This document shows, in pieces, positions 53,082 to 63,512 of a stretch of DNA of 64,000 nucleotides (positions within the stretch are counted from its first letter, which is position 1; each line of letters starts with the position of its first letter). The translations under genes and the position numbers were made by a program. This DNA is from Clostridiales bacterium (lineage in GTDB: Bacteria; Bacillota; Clostridia; Christensenellales; UBA1242): the NCBI GenBank assembly GCA_918262735.1, contig CAKJYJ010000002.1, forward strand, positions 1-64,000, read 5' to 3'. A model generated the notes under the pieces. It was not told the DNA's origin. It saw nothing but the letters and a program-made list of their open reading frames with translations, and ran no database searches.

Positions 53082-53819
53082 TTATTTTTTTGCCTTATCT
53101 TTACTTTTCTTTTCTTTTGGCTTTGGAATAATTGGCTTTGTTACATTTGAAGCATAATCAAATTGATTTTCTTTTATTTCTAAATATTCTTTGCAGTTTC
53201 TTTGCAATAATTTGTTTAATTCGTTAAACTCTGTAAGAAAAACAGCATAATTATCATTCTTAAGGCGAATCGTAATGCCCTTGCTTTTGCTTGTTCTTTT
53301 TGTTTCAAGGTTTCTTATTCTTTTTTCTTCCAAAGCAAGGTCAACCCTCATTCCTGTTCCACTTGCAATGTTGTATACTTTTGCAGAAGTAACAATTTCT
53401 AATTTTGGAACTGCATTACTTAAAACGTTTTCTAGGTCAATGGAAAAAGATGTGGTGTAAAGAGCAGTTATGCCATCTTTAACATAGAATGCGTGGTCGA
53501 TAAGTGTGTCGTTATAACCAATTTTATGAACAAAAACTTCCTTTCCAATTTTATCTAAAACCTTAGACATAAAAGCAGTGTTTTCAACCTTAAAAAAGGC
53601 ATTTGTTCCTTCTTCAAATTTTGAAAGTACAATACCAGATTTATTAAGAAGATGTTCGGGCGTGTCATAGTAAACCTCTTTTGCAATATCTTTCCCTAAA
53701 AAAGAGATTTTATGAAACCTAAGGCTGCCAACAAAACCGAGCAGGTTTTTGAAATTACTTTCACCAACAAGCTCATATTTTTTTGTTATTTCTGTGTTTA
53801 TTTTAACAAAATATCCCAT
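53082..53819 (-). CDS. divergent CYTH-like domain protein
   Basis: 245 residues. The start 'NTEITKKYELVGE' and 'VYYDTPEHLLNKSGIVLSKFEEGTNAFFKVE' follow the CYTH pattern (ExExK near the N-terminus, 'YYDTxxxxLxxxGxxLR'), and 'KLEIVTSAKVYNI' and 'MRVDLALEEKRIRNLETKRTSKSKGITIRLKND' give further charged strands of the tunnel. CYTH proteins hydrolyse triphosphate-containing substrates such as thiamine triphosphate or tripolyphosphate. Several Arg/Lys of the canonical set appear changed, so activity is uncertain. C-terminal tail is Lys/Pro-rich. Alone between a tRNA and a promoter region. Confidence 0.55.
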   Translation of the reverse strand: MGYFVKINTEITKKYELVGESNFKNLLGFVGSLRFHKISFLGKDIAKEVYYDTPEHLLNKSGIVLSKFEEGTNAFFKVENTAFMSKVLDKIGKEVFVHKIGYNDTLIDHAFYVKDGITALYTTSFSIDLENVLSNAVPKLEIVTSAKVYNIASGTGMRVDLALEEKRIRNLETKRTSKSKGITIRLKNDNYAVFLTEFNELNKLLQRNCKEYLEIKENQFDYASNVTKPIIPKPKEKKSKDKAKK

Positions 53820-54172
53820 AACATTCCTCGCTTACTATATTTTTGCCAACTTTAAGCACCGCTTTAATAACATTTTAACAATTTATTAAAAATAAAGCAA
53901 CCTTTTAGAAGATGTGGTAATATTTTTTTATAAATTACGCTTGGTGGGGGCTTGCAAATTGAATTACATACTAAAATATTCACAAAATATTTGGAGATAA
54001 TGAAGCGTCTATGCTATAATACCCACGAAAAGCATATCAAAGGAAATTAGAATTTTACATATTTTAGGAGCGGTATGCGAAGAATATATCCAGCGAAAGT
54101 AAAAGTCGACATAGATATTTTGTTGGTTAGTATTTTTACTTTTTAATAAAAAAGATAAAAGGAGAAAAAATT
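53820..54172 (+). promoter_or_regulatory. long leader of BspA copy 3 with GTCGAC hairpin
   Basis: 353 nt without an ORF. A TATAAT box lies at about 54015-54020. AAAGTAAAA...GTCGAC (54105-54110) can pair with TTTTTACTTT near 54134-54143, giving a hairpin with the same GTCGAC as at 3953 and 5602. Confidence 0.5.
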
Positions 54173-55546
54173 ATGAAAAAGAAAATTTTGGGTGTTTTGT
54201 TAACACTTGTTCTTGCAGTAACTGGCTTTGGCTTAGTTGGCTGTGGCGGTGGAAACAATCCAGCACCAGGACCTGGACCAAGACCTGGACCAGAACCAGC
54301 ACCAGTGGTTTCATATGATGACGACACGACCCCAGTTGCAATTGATGAGACGGGGCTTTTGTTTGATTTATGGACACAAGAAAGAATGGAAGAAGATGGC
54401 TGGGGGAATATTCCAGATTACAACCTAGCCTATGTTTATGCTGTAACCGAAGAGGTTGTTGACCTTGTTATTCCGGCATATGTAACTGACGGAGAAAATG
54501 AATATAAAGTTGTTAGTATTGAAAACTTGGTGTTCACAATAGACAATGTTGATGACTTTAATTACACGGGAGTTAATGAACTTGCCACGGGAATTAAAAC
54601 AATCACCATTCCATCAACAGTTGAATGGGTTTATGGGTTGGCAGATTGGTATAATCACCAAGAAACTCCAGGAGATAATGACTCATGGGTTGAAGAACCA
54701 TATTATTTGGAGAACCTTGAAAGCATTATTCTAAACAATAGAACCGCAGATATAAATATTTATGATTGTTTTGGGGTTTTATGCGACGCAATAATCGCAA
54801 GAGAATCCCCAGATGCGGAAACAGAAGAAAGGATTGCCATTTTCTTGGAAATAATAAACCAATTCTGTACACATGACGAGGAAAATGACTTATATTACCT
54901 TGGGAACCCAGGCAATCCATATATGTTGTTAGTAATGGCAGGTTTAACATACAGGCCAGATGATGAATTCGCCGAAGCTGAAGAACTTGTTGCAAATGTA
55001 AATGGGAACTGTAAAATAATTGGAGGGGGTTCTTTTGATTCAAGTGCGGTAACTGAAGTTATTTTACCAAATGGCCTGGTTACAATTGGACTTAATGCGT
55101 TCAATTATTGTTGGGCCCTAGAAAATGTTATTTTACCAAACAGTGTGGTTACAATTGGAGATAGTGCATTTGCATATTGTTATGCCCTAGAAAGTGTTAT
55201 ATTACCTGAAGGGTTAGAAGCAATTTGGGATTATGCTTTCAATGACTGCAATAATTTAGAAGAACTTGTTATTCCAACCACAGTGAAACATATTGGTTAT
55301 AACATCGTTTCAGAAAATAGTACTGTTTTATATGTAGATCATGATTTGGCTGAGGAATTGGCCGGATGCGGAGCAGAAGTTGTTTATGTGTTAAAGACCA
55401 TTGTTGATGAAGCGGAAGAGGGGGTTTATCCTTTTGATTACAGAAGTGTAATGGTTACATATGATCCAGAAGAAGAAGACAATGTTGAGAGGGTGTTTGA
55501 ACATGATGGAAAAGAATATTATGGGTTTTGTCTTGTGAGAGAGTGA
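54173..55546 (+). CDS. BspA-like LRR lipoprotein (third paralog)
   Basis: 457 residues. Signal peptide MKKKILGVLLTLVLAVTGFG and lipobox LVGC (Cys24) match the copies at 4010 and 5659, as do the Pro/Gly linker and acidic segment. It has three clear LRR_5 units in a row ('IGLNAFNYCWALENVILPNSV', 'IGDSAFAYCYALESVILPEGL', 'IWDYAFNDCNNLEELVIPTTVKHIG'), more than its relatives, and a similar variable tail. RBS AAAGGAG. Located ~50 kb from the tandem pair, so the family is spread through the genome and has common leader architecture. Probably a surface recognition lipoprotein. Confidence 0.8.
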   Translation: MKKKILGVLLTLVLAVTGFGLVGCGGGNNPAPGPGPRPGPEPAPVVSYDDDTTPVAIDETGLLFDLWTQERMEEDGWGNIPDYNLAYVYAVTEEVVDLVIPAYVTDGENEYKVVSIENLVFTIDNVDDFNYTGVNELATGIKTITIPSTVEWVYGLADWYNHQETPGDNDSWVEEPYYLENLESIILNNRTADINIYDCFGVLCDAIIARESPDAETEERIAIFLEIINQFCTHDEENDLYYLGNPGNPYMLLVMAGLTYRPDDEFAEAEELVANVNGNCKIIGGGSFDSSAVTEVILPNGLVTIGLNAFNYCWALENVILPNSVVTIGDSAFAYCYALESVILPEGLEAIWDYAFNDCNNLEELVIPTTVKHIGYNIVSENSTVLYVDHDLAEELAGCGAEVVYVLKTIVDEAEEGVYPFDYRSVMVTYDPEEEDNVERVFEHDGKEYYGFCLVRE

Positions 55547-55566
55547 AATTAACTTAGTAATCATAT

Positions 55567-55607
55567 TAAATCAATCGTGAGATTAATTTCTTGCGGTTGA
55601 TTTTTTT
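55567..55607 (+). terminator. rho-independent terminator
   Basis: AAATCAA.CG / CG.TTGATTTTTTT stem, T7. Confidence 0.8.
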
Positions 55608-56033
55608 AGGCGTGCAAGAATAACAAGTGCGAAGTGATTGTGATTAATATGGTAATATTAATATTAAAAAATTCACATAAAACCTTGACAAATATTTTAA
55701 TATTTGATATTATCAATCCGCATACTTTTAGGGCTAAAGTTTTTTTATGTGTAAATTTTAGGTCAAACGCATGCCAAATAATTGCGGTTGCGTGCAATTA
55801 TGGGCATAAACACTAGCACAGGTGGAATAAACCACAACCACCGAATAAGACGCACCGTGTCCTGTTATTTTGGGGCGGTGGCGCGTATGTAACTTTCGTT
55901 AATAGGCATTTGTTTTTCCTAGTTTTGTTGATACGAAAGGTGTGTTACTGTTTTAATGGCAAACAAAAGCAACAACAAATGGGTTTTATGTTAGTTGCAA
56001 AAAAATTTAGTTAAAAGGAGAAAAAACGGAAAG
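55608..56033 (+). other. intergenic region upstream of rpsL
   Basis: 426 nt. The first part holds GCAAGAATAAC...GCGAAGTGATTGTG, similar to 26055-26092. The second, 55830-56000, is GC-richer and structured (CACCG...CGGTGGCG; ACGAAAG...), possibly the 5' UTR of the ribosomal operon. No clear promoter identified. Confidence 0.4.
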
Positions 56034-56408
56034 ATGCCTACAATTAACCAATTGGTAAACAAGGGTCGTAAAACTTTTGACAAAAAAAGCAAATCTCCAC
56101 TTTTGGAACAATGTCCACAAAAACGTGGCGTTTGCTTAAACGTTAAAACCACAACCCCTAAAAAACCTAACTCAGCGCTTCGTAAAGTTGCCAGAGTTAA
56201 ACTTTCAAACGGAACAGAAGGTACTTGCTATATTCCAGGAATTGGCCATAATCTTCAAGAGCACAGCGTTGTTCTTGTTCGTGGTGGAAGGGTAAAAGAC
56301 CTACCTGGTGTTAGATACCACATTGTTCGTGGAACACTTGATACTGCCGGTGTTGCAAAACGTAATCAAGCACGTTCTAAATATGGCGCTAAAAAGCCTA
56401 AAAACTAA
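56034..56408 (+). CDS. rpsL: 30S ribosomal protein S12
   Basis: 124 residues from the ATG at 56034, 14 nt after AAAAGGAG; this matches the conserved S12 start [12 protein letters not shown]. '[20 protein letters not shown]' (streptomycin-site loop, Lys42-type position intact) and '[29 protein letters not shown]' are hallmarks. S12 lies at the decoding centre of the small subunit. It leads the str operon (rpsL-rpsG-fusA-tuf), 74 nt before rpsG. No resistance-type change is obvious. Confidence 0.97.
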   Translation: MPTINQLVNKGRKTFDKKSKSPLLEQCPQKRGVCLNVKTTTPKKPNSALRKVARVKLSNGTEGTCYIPGIGHNLQEHSVVLVRGGRVKDLPGVRYHIVRGTLDTAGVAKRNQARSKYGAKKPKN

Positions 56409-56482
56409 TTCTTAAAACACGCCAAGTTTTTGGCAAAAAGTTGTCGATAACTTTGTAAAATTTAATAAGGAGAAATAAAAAC

Positions 56483-56956
56483 ATGCCAAGAAGAAGAGGT
56501 TCTTTTAAGCGCGAAGTTTTGCCAGATCCAAAATATAATTCAAAACTTGTAACAAAATTTGTTAACCAAGTTATGTACGATGGAAAAAAGAGTTTGGCTC
56601 AAAACATTGTTTACAGCGCTTTTGATATAATTGCACAAAAAACCGGCTCTGATCCACTAGAAGTGTTCACAACAGCAATCGAAAACGTTAAACCAGTTCT
56701 AGAAACAAAGGGTCGTCGTGTTGGTGGTGCAACATACCAAGTTCCAATGGAAATTAGACCAGAAAGAAGACAAACACTTGCAATCCGTTGGATAGTTGAT
56801 TTTGCTAGAAACCGTAATGGTGAACGCAATATGGACGAAAAAGTTGCAGGCGAATTGATTGATGCATACAACAATTCAGGAAATGCAATTAAACGTCGTG
56901 ATGAAATGCACAGAATGGCTGAAGCTAATAAGGCTTTTGCTCATTACAAATGGTAA
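56483..56956 (+). CDS. rpsG: 30S ribosomal protein S7
   Basis: 157 residues. '[20 protein letters not shown]' start and '[35 protein letters not shown]' are diagnostic. S7 organises the 16S rRNA 3' domain and, in many bacteria, represses its own operon. AAGGAG precedes the ATG. A 430-nt gap separates it from fusA. Confidence 0.97.
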   Translation: MPRRRGSFKREVLPDPKYNSKLVTKFVNQVMYDGKKSLAQNIVYSAFDIIAQKTGSDPLEVFTTAIENVKPVLETKGRRVGGATYQVPMEIRPERRQTLAIRWIVDFARNRNGERNMDEKVAGELIDAYNNSGNAIKRRDEMHRMAEANKAFAHYKW

Positions 56957-57386
56957 AATTTTTGTGTTTTAACGGCGAACTGCCACGTTTACTGCCAAGA
57001 AAAATCTAAGTTGTTTAGGACAAACTAAACTCCTGTCGATTTTACTTGTCGAGCCTTGCATTTCTTGTTAAAACAGCAAAAATTTGTTTAGGGTTTTGAT
57101 TAACAACGGGTATTTCTGTCGATTATGACTTCGGTCATTTAGGATTAACTAAACTTCCTCAGTCACTTAATCGCCGAGCCTTGTAAATCTAATCAAAATA
57201 TCCAAAAAATAGCCAATAGTTTTGATAAGTTTGCTTGCCTGGCCTTGCATTTCTTGTTAAAACATAAAAATTACAAAAAGTAAAAATAAATGCTCATTCA
57301 ATAATTGGGCAAAAAATAGGGTTTTGATTATTTTCCTTTTAATGGCAATAAAAAATGGTCAAAAATTATATAAGGAGAAAAAATTA
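56957..57386 (+). repeat. rpsG-fusA gap with internal direct repeats
   Basis: A 430-nt gap, unusual within the str operon. GCCTTGCATTTCTTGTTAAA + ACA occurs exactly at 57053-57075 and 57242-57264, with a diverged third copy near 57176. TTTAGGA..AACTAAACT occurs near 57014 and 57147. Reads as two or three degenerate units of ~130-190 nt. Confidence 0.6.
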
Positions 57387-59459
57387 ATGGCAACCGATCT
57401 ACATTTAACTAGAAATATTGGTATTATGGCTCACATTGATGCTGGTAAAACAACAACAACCGAGCGTATACTTTTCTACACCGGAATTAACCATAAGATT
57501 GGTGAAGTTCACGATGGTGCTGCCACAATGGACTGGATGGTTCAAGAACAAGAAAGAGGTATAACCATTACTTCTGCTTGTACAACATGTCAATGGAAAG
57601 GTAAGAAAATTAACATTATCGACACCCCAGGACACGTTGACTTCACAATTGAAGTTCTTCGTTCACTAAAAGTTCTTGATGGTGCCGTTTTGGTTTTAAG
57701 TGCCAGAGACAAAGTTCAACCTCAAACAGAAACAGTTTGGCGTCAAGCAAATCAGTGTAAAGTTCCAGTTATTATTTACGTTAATAAAATGGATAGAGAT
57801 GACGCTTACTTCGACAAATGTGTTGACTCTGTTAGAGAAAGACTTCACACAACACCACTCCCACTTCAAATGCCAATTGGTATGGCTGACACCTTCCAAG
57901 GTGTTATTGATCTTCTAACAATGAAAGCCTTTGTTCCAGAAGACGATATGGGAAAAATTATTGACGAAATTGAAATTCCTGCTGAATATAAAGACGAAGC
58001 TCAAAAACGTCATGATGCACTTATTGAATCAATTGTTGAACTTGATGATGCATTGCTTGAAAGATATTTCGAAGGAGATGAAATTTCTCTTGACGAATTA
58101 AAAACAGTAATAAGAAAAGCAACAATTGATAAGAGAATCACCCCAATGCTTTGTGGTTCTTCATACAAAAATAAAGGCGTTCAAAACCTTTTAGATGCGA
58201 TGGTAGACTACCTTCCATCACCTCTTGATATTCCACCAATTAAAGGAATTAATCCAGAAACTGGATTGGAAGAAGAAAGAGAAGCAAGCGAAACCGCTCC
58301 ATTTGCTGGTCTTGCATTCAAAATTGCAACCGACCCATTTGTTGGTGGTTTAACATACTTCCGTGTTTACAGCGGTGTTCTAAAAGCTGGTTCATATGTT
58401 TATAACTCAATCACAGGTAAAAACGAGCGTGTTGGACGTTTAATTAGAATGCACTCTAACCACAGAACAGAAATCGACGAGGTTGGTGCTGGTGACATTG
58501 CTGCAATCGTTGGTCTTAAAGACACAATCACAGGTCACACACTTTGTGATGAAAAACACCCAATTCAACTTGAAAGCATGGTTTTCCCAGAACCAGTTAT
58601 TCAACTTGCAATTGAACCAAAAACAAAAGACCAACAAGAAAAAATGGCTCTTGCACTTGCAAAACTTTCTCGTGAAGACCCTTCATTTAGAGTTTCAACC
58701 AACCAAGAAACAGGTCAAACAATTATTGCCGGTATGGGTGAGCTTCACCTAGACATTATTGTTGACAGACTTCTTCGTGAATTTAAGGTTGAGGCAAATG
58801 TTGGTGCTCCACAAGTATCATACAGAGAAAGACTTAAAAAGACTGTTGAAGCAGAAGGTAAATTTATTCGTCAGTCTGGTGGTAAAGGTCAATATGGTCA
58901 CTGCTGGGTTAAGTTCGAACCAATCGAAGGCGATGGTTATGAATTTGAAGATAAAACAGTTGGTGGATCAATTCCTAAAGAATTTATTCAACCAGTTAAC
59001 AATGGTATTAACGAGTCAAGAAAAAATGGTATTTTAGCTGGTTACGAAACTGTTGGTTTCAAAGCAACCGTATTTGATGGTTCATACCATGATGTCGATT
59101 CATCAGAAATGGCATTTAAGATTGCCGGAAGTATGGCATTTAAGGAAGCTGCAAGTAAGGCAGATACCGTTTTAATGGAACCTATTATGAAGGTTTCTGT
59201 TGAAGTTCCAGATGATTATCTTGGAACGGTTATGGGTAACATAACATCTCGTCGTGGTATCCTTCTTGGAACAGAAAGTGTTGCTGGTTCACAAAGAATC
59301 AATGCCGAAGTTCCACTTTCAGAAATGTTTGGTTATGCAACCGACCTTCGTTCACAAACTCAAGGTCGTGGTGTGTTCGTTATGGAACCACTTAAATATG
59401 CAGAAGTTCCAAAATCTATTGCTGAAAAAATTGTATCAAGCCGTAAAAAGGCTGAATAA
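57387..59459 (+). CDS. fusA: elongation factor G
   Basis: 690 residues from the ATG at 57387 (AAGGAG 10 nt upstream); an upstream in-frame codon at 57324 lacks a site. '[20 protein letters not shown]' (G1), '[12 protein letters not shown]', '[12 protein letters not shown]' (G3) and 'VNKMDRD' (G4) define the GTPase. Domains II-V follow, with '[13 protein letters not shown]' of domain IV and 'MGNITSRRG' of domain V. EF-G translocates tRNAs and mRNA on the ribosome. Full-length, no resistance signatures noted. Confidence 0.97.
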   Translation: MATDLHLTRNIGIMAHIDAGKTTTTERILFYTGINHKIGEVHDGAATMDWMVQEQERGITITSACTTCQWKGKKINIIDTPGHVDFTIEVLRSLKVLDGAVLVLSARDKVQPQTETVWRQANQCKVPVIIYVNKMDRDDAYFDKCVDSVRERLHTTPLPLQMPIGMADTFQGVIDLLTMKAFVPEDDMGKIIDEIEIPAEYKDEAQKRHDALIESIVELDDALLERYFEGDEISLDELKTVIRKATIDKRITPMLCGSSYKNKGVQNLLDAMVDYLPSPLDIPPIKGINPETGLEEEREASETAPFAGLAFKIATDPFVGGLTYFRVYSGVLKAGSYVYNSITGKNERVGRLIRMHSNHRTEIDEVGAGDIAAIVGLKDTITGHTLCDEKHPIQLESMVFPEPVIQLAIEPKTKDQQEKMALALAKLSREDPSFRVSTNQETGQTIIAGMGELHLDIIVDRLLREFKVEANVGAPQVSYRERLKKTVEAEGKFIRQSGGKGQYGHCWVKFEPIEGDGYEFEDKTVGGSIPKEFIQPVNNGINESRKNGILAGYETVGFKATVFDGSYHDVDSSEMAFKIAGSMAFKEAASKADTVLMEPIMKVSVEVPDDYLGTVMGNITSRRGILLGTESVAGSQRINAEVPLSEMFGYATDLRSQTQGRGVFVMEPLKYAEVPKSIAEKIVSSRKKAE

Positions 59460-59688
59460 GATTTTTAAGTTGGTGTAATTCCCAGTTTGCATCAATTAAA
59501 AATATATGCCAGAATTTTTTGGCAAAAAATCATCTAAAAAATGTTAAAATCCCAGAAAAATACAACTATATAGGGAGGTTTCACAATTAGATGAACAAAG
59601 CAATGAAAAAATTTTAAAATTGCTTGGAAAAAAAATATTTATATGGTATATTTATAAATGTAATTCAAAAATAAAGGAGATTATAACA
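59460..59688 (+). promoter_or_regulatory. fusA-tuf gap
   Basis: 229 nt. Contains GGGAGG (near 59574) followed by a possible 8-codon reading frame ATGAACAAAGCAATG.. (59591) and then the real tuf ribosome site AAAGGAG. May include a separate tuf promoter, but no clear -35/-10 pair is seen. Confidence 0.35.
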
Positions 59689-60891
59689 ATGGCTAAGGAA
59701 AAATTTGATAGAAGTAAAGTTCACGTTAACGTTGGTACAATCGGACACGTTGACCATGGTAAAACAACTTTAACTTCAGCAATTTGCCAATATTGCGCTG
59801 CTAAAGGTTTGGCAGAAGCAATGAAATACGAAGATATCGATAAAGCCCCAGAAGAAAAGGCTAGAGGTATCACAATTAACACAGCTCACGTTGAATATCA
59901 AACAGCTAAACGTCACTATGCTCACGTTGACTGCCCAGGACACGCTGACTATGTTAAAAACATGATCACAGGTGCCGCACAAATGGATGGTGCTATCCTT
60001 GTTGTTTCAGCAGCTGATGGTCCAATGCCACAAACTCGTGAACACATTCTTCTTGCTCGTCAAGTTGGTGTTCCATACATCGTGGTATTCATGAACAAGA
60101 TGGATCAAGTTGACGATCCAGAACTTGCAGAACTTGTTGAAATGGAAATTAGAGATCTTTTAACATCATACGATTTCCCAGGAGACACAACTCCAATTAT
60201 CAAAGGTTCAGCATTCAAAGCTGGTGAAGCTTGTGCTAATGGCGACATGAACAGCGAATGGTTAAAACCAATCCAAGAACTTCTTGACACATTAGACTCA
60301 TACATTCCAGACCCAGCAAGAGCAACAGATCAACCATTCTTAATGCCAGTTGAAGACGTTTTCACAATCACAGGTCGTGGAACAGTTGCAACAGGTAGAG
60401 TTGAGCGTGGTGTTGTTAAAATGAACGACACAGTTGAAATTGTTGGTCTTGGCGAAAGCAGACAAACAGTTGTTACTGGTATTGAAATGTTCCACAAACT
60501 TCTTGACGAAGCAGTTGCTGGTGATAACGCTGGTATTTTACTTCGTGGTATCCAAAGAACAGATATCGAAAGAGGTCAAGTTCTTTGCAAACCTGGTTCA
60601 ATTCACCCACACACAAAATTCACTGCTCAAGTTTACGTATTAAAACAAGCAGAAGGTGGACGTCATAAACCATTCTTCAATGGTTACAGGCCACAATTCT
60701 ACTTCAGAACAACCGACGTTACAGGAACTATTGAACTTCCAGCAGGAACAGAAATGGTTATGCCTGGTGATAACATCACAATGACAATTGAACTTATTAA
60801 GCCAATTGCTATTGAACAAGGTTTAAGATTTGCTATCCGTGAAGGCGGACACACTGTTGGTTCAGGTGTTGTATCAACAATTATTGAATAA
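59689..60891 (+). CDS. tuf: elongation factor Tu
   Basis: 400 residues from the ATG at 59689 (AAAGGAG upstream), giving the conserved start [27 protein letters not shown] (G1 GHVDHGKT). '[12 protein letters not shown]' (G3), 'NKMDQVDD' (G4) and the C-terminal '[22 protein letters not shown]' are present. EF-Tu carries aminoacyl-tRNA to the ribosome. Codon use is strongly biased, as expected for a very highly expressed gene. A terminator follows. Confidence 0.98.
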   Translation: MAKEKFDRSKVHVNVGTIGHVDHGKTTLTSAICQYCAAKGLAEAMKYEDIDKAPEEKARGITINTAHVEYQTAKRHYAHVDCPGHADYVKNMITGAAQMDGAILVVSAADGPMPQTREHILLARQVGVPYIVVFMNKMDQVDDPELAELVEMEIRDLLTSYDFPGDTTPIIKGSAFKAGEACANGDMNSEWLKPIQELLDTLDSYIPDPARATDQPFLMPVEDVFTITGRGTVATGRVERGVVKMNDTVEIVGLGESRQTVVTGIEMFHKLLDEAVAGDNAGILLRGIQRTDIERGQVLCKPGSIHPHTKFTAQVYVLKQAEGGRHKPFFNGYRPQFYFRTTDVTGTIELPAGTEMVMPGDNITMTIELIKPIAIEQGLRFAIREGGHTVGSGVVSTIIE

Positions 60892-60942
60892 TTAAAACAC
60901 CAAAGAAGTTTTAGTTAAAACCCAAATTAAAACATAATAACA

Positions 60943-60977
60943 AAAATACACGACTAACCCATCGTGTATTTTTTTTG
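60943..60977 (+). terminator. rho-independent terminator
   Basis: AATACACGA (60945-60953) / TCGTGTATT (60962-60970) with T8. Confidence 0.9.
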
Positions 60978-60990
60978 TAAAACATATTTA

Positions 60991-61455
60991 CTATTCCTTT
61001 ATTTTTTCTATTTGTCTTAAAATCATATTCTTGTGCATTATTTCATCTTCCAAATTTAATGATAATATTAGGTTAATGTTTTTGTCGGTGATTTTACTTA
61101 TGGCTTCTCTGTAGTCAATTATAACTTTTTCTTTTAGTTCTAGGTTAGTGTATAACATTTGTTTATAACTTTTAACATAATCAACACTTTTGCCAGAAAT
61201 CCAAACATTATTTATTTTTATATATTTTGGGTCAGCCCCCATTAAAACCAATATTTCGCTTAACCTTTTTGAGTGTTCAATATCTTCAAAACATAGTTTT
61301 TTAAGAAATGCATATTGTTCCTTTTCAAAAGGATATACAATATTTGCTTGGTACATTTCTTGTAAAAATGTTAAAACCTCACCCTCATTGCCAGAATATA
61401 AATTTTTAACTAATCCTTCGTGATAGCCATTGGGTTTAATAATAAATTTACTCAT
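60991..61455 (-). CDS. ferritin-like diiron protein
   Basis: 154 residues, four-helix pattern. Metal-ligand candidates are in 'GNEGEVLTFLQEMYQ' (~22-36), 'CFEDIEHSKRLSEIL' (~55-69), and 'LNLEDEIMHKNMIL' (~131-144), close to the Ex~30ExxH arrangement of rubrerythrin- or manganese catalase-like ferritin folds. It lies near the rubrerythrin gene at the window's right end, suggesting an oxidative-stress role in an anaerobe. The N-terminal start lacks a strong ribosome site (weak AGTAG). Activity is inferred. Confidence 0.65.
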   Translation of the reverse strand: MSKFIIKPNGYHEGLVKNLYSGNEGEVLTFLQEMYQANIVYPFEKEQYAFLKKLCFEDIEHSKRLSEILVLMGADPKYIKINNVWISGKSVDYVKSYKQMLYTNLELKEKVIIDYREAISKITDKNINLILSLNLEDEIMHKNMILRQIEKIKE

Positions 61456-61543
61456 ACATATTTATATGTTAAGTAGTAAATATGTGTGAGGGAAGTGATA
61501 TTAACATTATGTGTGGAGAAGATTACAAAGTAATGGCATCTAA

Positions 61544-61576
61544 AAAAAAGACCGTGGTGGCTCACGATCTTTTTTC
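61544..61576 (-). terminator. bidirectional terminator
   Basis: AAAAGA.CGTG / CACG.TCTTTT stem between convergent/tandem genes. Confidence 0.8.
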
Positions 61577-61622
61577 CTAATAATACACGATATGTAAAAT
61601 TAGATATATTTTGGTTTTAATA

Positions 61623-62510
61623 TTATCTTGGTAATTCAGGCATTGCAAAATCTTGGAAGTTGTTGAAGTTTGGATATTCAATGTTTCCAGCGAATGCTTC
61701 AAGTGCAAGTGAAAGACTCATAACTTCGTCTCCATCTGTCATTTGAGCATCAACTTTAACACCAGCAAGAACGCCGTTTGCAAAAACTAAATATGCAACG
61801 ATTGTGTCGTTTGTTTCTTCGTCAACTGCAGATAATTTAAATCTTGTAACAACTCCTTCTGTGTATGTTGAAACATCAAATTCAATTCCCATTCCGCCAA
61901 GCATTTCAGCAACTGCGGCAACATCAAAATCTGCTAAGATTCCCAAAATGTTATCAATTGGTAATTCTTCTGTTTCAACAGGTAAGAATCCTTCAGCCAT
62001 GCCAAGAAGACCAAGAAGGCCGCCCATTTCTGAAAGGTCAAGTTTATGTTTACCGTTTACAGTTGTTGCCATTTCTGCCATTTCTGCTGGAAGACCGGTA
62101 ACGTTAGCATCAAGATATAAAACATCTTCTTTATAATAAGCATCAGCTTTTACTTTAAGATTTGTTTCATCATCGATTTTTGCATTAACGGTTGCTCTAA
62201 CAGCAAGTTCCACATCAACGTCACCTTCAGTCTCAGTTGTTTTGAAAATTACATTAAATTTACCATTTGCCATACTGCCGGCTTGGAAACTAACTGTAAC
62301 TTTAACACCAGCTGGAACTGCAGTTGCGTCTTCTGTTTCTGTTAAGCCATCTACATAATTAGTAAGATCTTGCATTGTTGCAGCTTCATATTTTGCTTCT
62401 TTACCAGTATCTACTTTTGCATTGCCATCAAGTTGGCTGCCACAACCAGCAAAAGCAAAAACAACAGGTAAGATCAAAAGAAGTGCCAAATATTTTAATT
62501 TGTTTTTCAT
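61623..62510 (-). CDS. LppX/DUF6612-like lipoprotein
   Basis: 295 residues. Signal peptide with lipobox FAGC (Cys ~23, 'VVFAFAGCGSQL'). Two beta-rich halves ('YEAATMQDLTNYVDGLTETEDATAVPAGVKVTVSFQ', 'GVVTRFKLSAVDEETNDTIVAYLVFANGVL') of the kind seen in LolA/LppX-fold lipoproteins, with a hydrophobic helix 'MGGLLGLLGMAEGF' in the middle. Such proteins bind lipids or other hydrophobic molecules outside the membrane. AGGAGG precedes the ATG. Monocistronic. Confidence 0.6.
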   Translation of the reverse strand: MKNKLKYLALLLILPVVFAFAGCGSQLDGNAKVDTGKEAKYEAATMQDLTNYVDGLTETEDATAVPAGVKVTVSFQAGSMANGKFNVIFKTTETEGDVDVELAVRATVNAKIDDETNLKVKADAYYKEDVLYLDANVTGLPAEMAEMATTVNGKHKLDLSEMGGLLGLLGMAEGFLPVETEELPIDNILGILADFDVAAVAEMLGGMGIEFDVSTYTEGVVTRFKLSAVDEETNDTIVAYLVFANGVLAGVKVDAQMTDGDEVMSLSLALEAFAGNIEYPNFNNFQDFAMPELPR

Positions 62511-62575
62511 TTAATACCTCCTTATAACAAAATTAAAACCATATATATGTTAACATCAAAAATTTTTTTAGTCAA

Positions 62576-63421
62576 TTAAAATTCATTATTTAATTGTAAA
62601 TTAAAATTGTTAAGATAGTATAGTGATGACCCATTTGAGAAATTAAATTTGATTTTATACGCTTTTAAGTGTTGAGTCTTTGCTTTATATTTTATGTTTA
62701 TCTCATTTTTACCGTACTTCCCATCGCCAATTATATACATTTTATTAAATGCTAAATGTGCACGAATTTGGTGAGTTTTACCGTCTTTAATTTTAACAGA
62801 TAGAAGTGAAGTGTTGCCACTGGATTTAACAACTTCGTATTCGGTTTTAATTGGTAGACATTGAGGCGATGTTTTGTTATTGTATATCATTACACTGCTT
62901 TCATCTTTGTTTTTTAGCAAATACCCATTCAGGATATCATGTTTTTTGGGAGCATTACCGTATATTTCCGCATAGTAGTATTTTTCAACATTGCCATTTT
63001 TGAAGGCAGAAATTAGTTCATTTTGAACATCTGTTGTTTTTGCAAAAATAACAAGCCCTAAAGTGTTTCTGTCTAGTCTATGAACGGGGTAAACAATGAT
63101 GTTTTGTTTTAGTAGTTCATTTTGAATATTATATGTTCCATCACATGTTTCAATTCCCTTGCTTTTGTTAACAATCAAAATGTTATTGTCCTCATAAACA
63201 ATATCTATCATATTTTTCTTTGAGGCTTCATCTGGAACATAAACAATAATTCTTGCTCCAACAGGAACAACGATATTTTCTTTTACTCTTGTCCCATTAA
63301 CAATAATGTCTTTTTGTCTTAATGCTTTATTTAGACTTGAAAAAATAATGTCTGGACATTCTTTTTCCAGCACTTTTAAAACCCTATCTGCCTTTTTTAC
63401 AATAACTTCAATTTTTCTCAT
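62576..63421 (-). CDS. RluA-family 23S rRNA pseudouridine synthase
   Basis: 281 residues. N-terminal S4-like RNA-binding region ('DRVLKVLEKECPDIIFSSLNKALRQKDIIVNGTRV', ~12-46), then the RluA catalytic domain with 'VHRLDRNTLGLVIFAKT', catalytic Asp117, and 'KIKDGKTHQIRAHLA'. It converts specific uridines in rRNA (or tRNA) to pseudouridine. Target position cannot be assigned among RluC/RluD types. Length fits the family. Followed on the other strand by a small membrane gene. Confidence 0.9.
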   Translation of the reverse strand: MRKIEVIVKKADRVLKVLEKECPDIIFSSLNKALRQKDIIVNGTRVKENIVVPVGARIIVYVPDEASKKNMIDIVYEDNNILIVNKSKGIETCDGTYNIQNELLKQNIIVYPVHRLDRNTLGLVIFAKTTDVQNELISAFKNGNVEKYYYAEIYGNAPKKHDILNGYLLKNKDESSVMIYNNKTSPQCLPIKTEYEVVKSSGNTSLLSVKIKDGKTHQIRAHLAFNKMYIIGDGKYGKNEINIKYKAKTQHLKAYKIKFNFSNGSSLYYLNNFNLQLNNEF

Positions 63422-63512
63422 ATGTATATTTTAGCAAATTTTTACATAAAATGCATTATTTTTGTAGATTTTTTATATCAATTTGTAGTATTATATAACC
63501 GAGGAGGGAATT

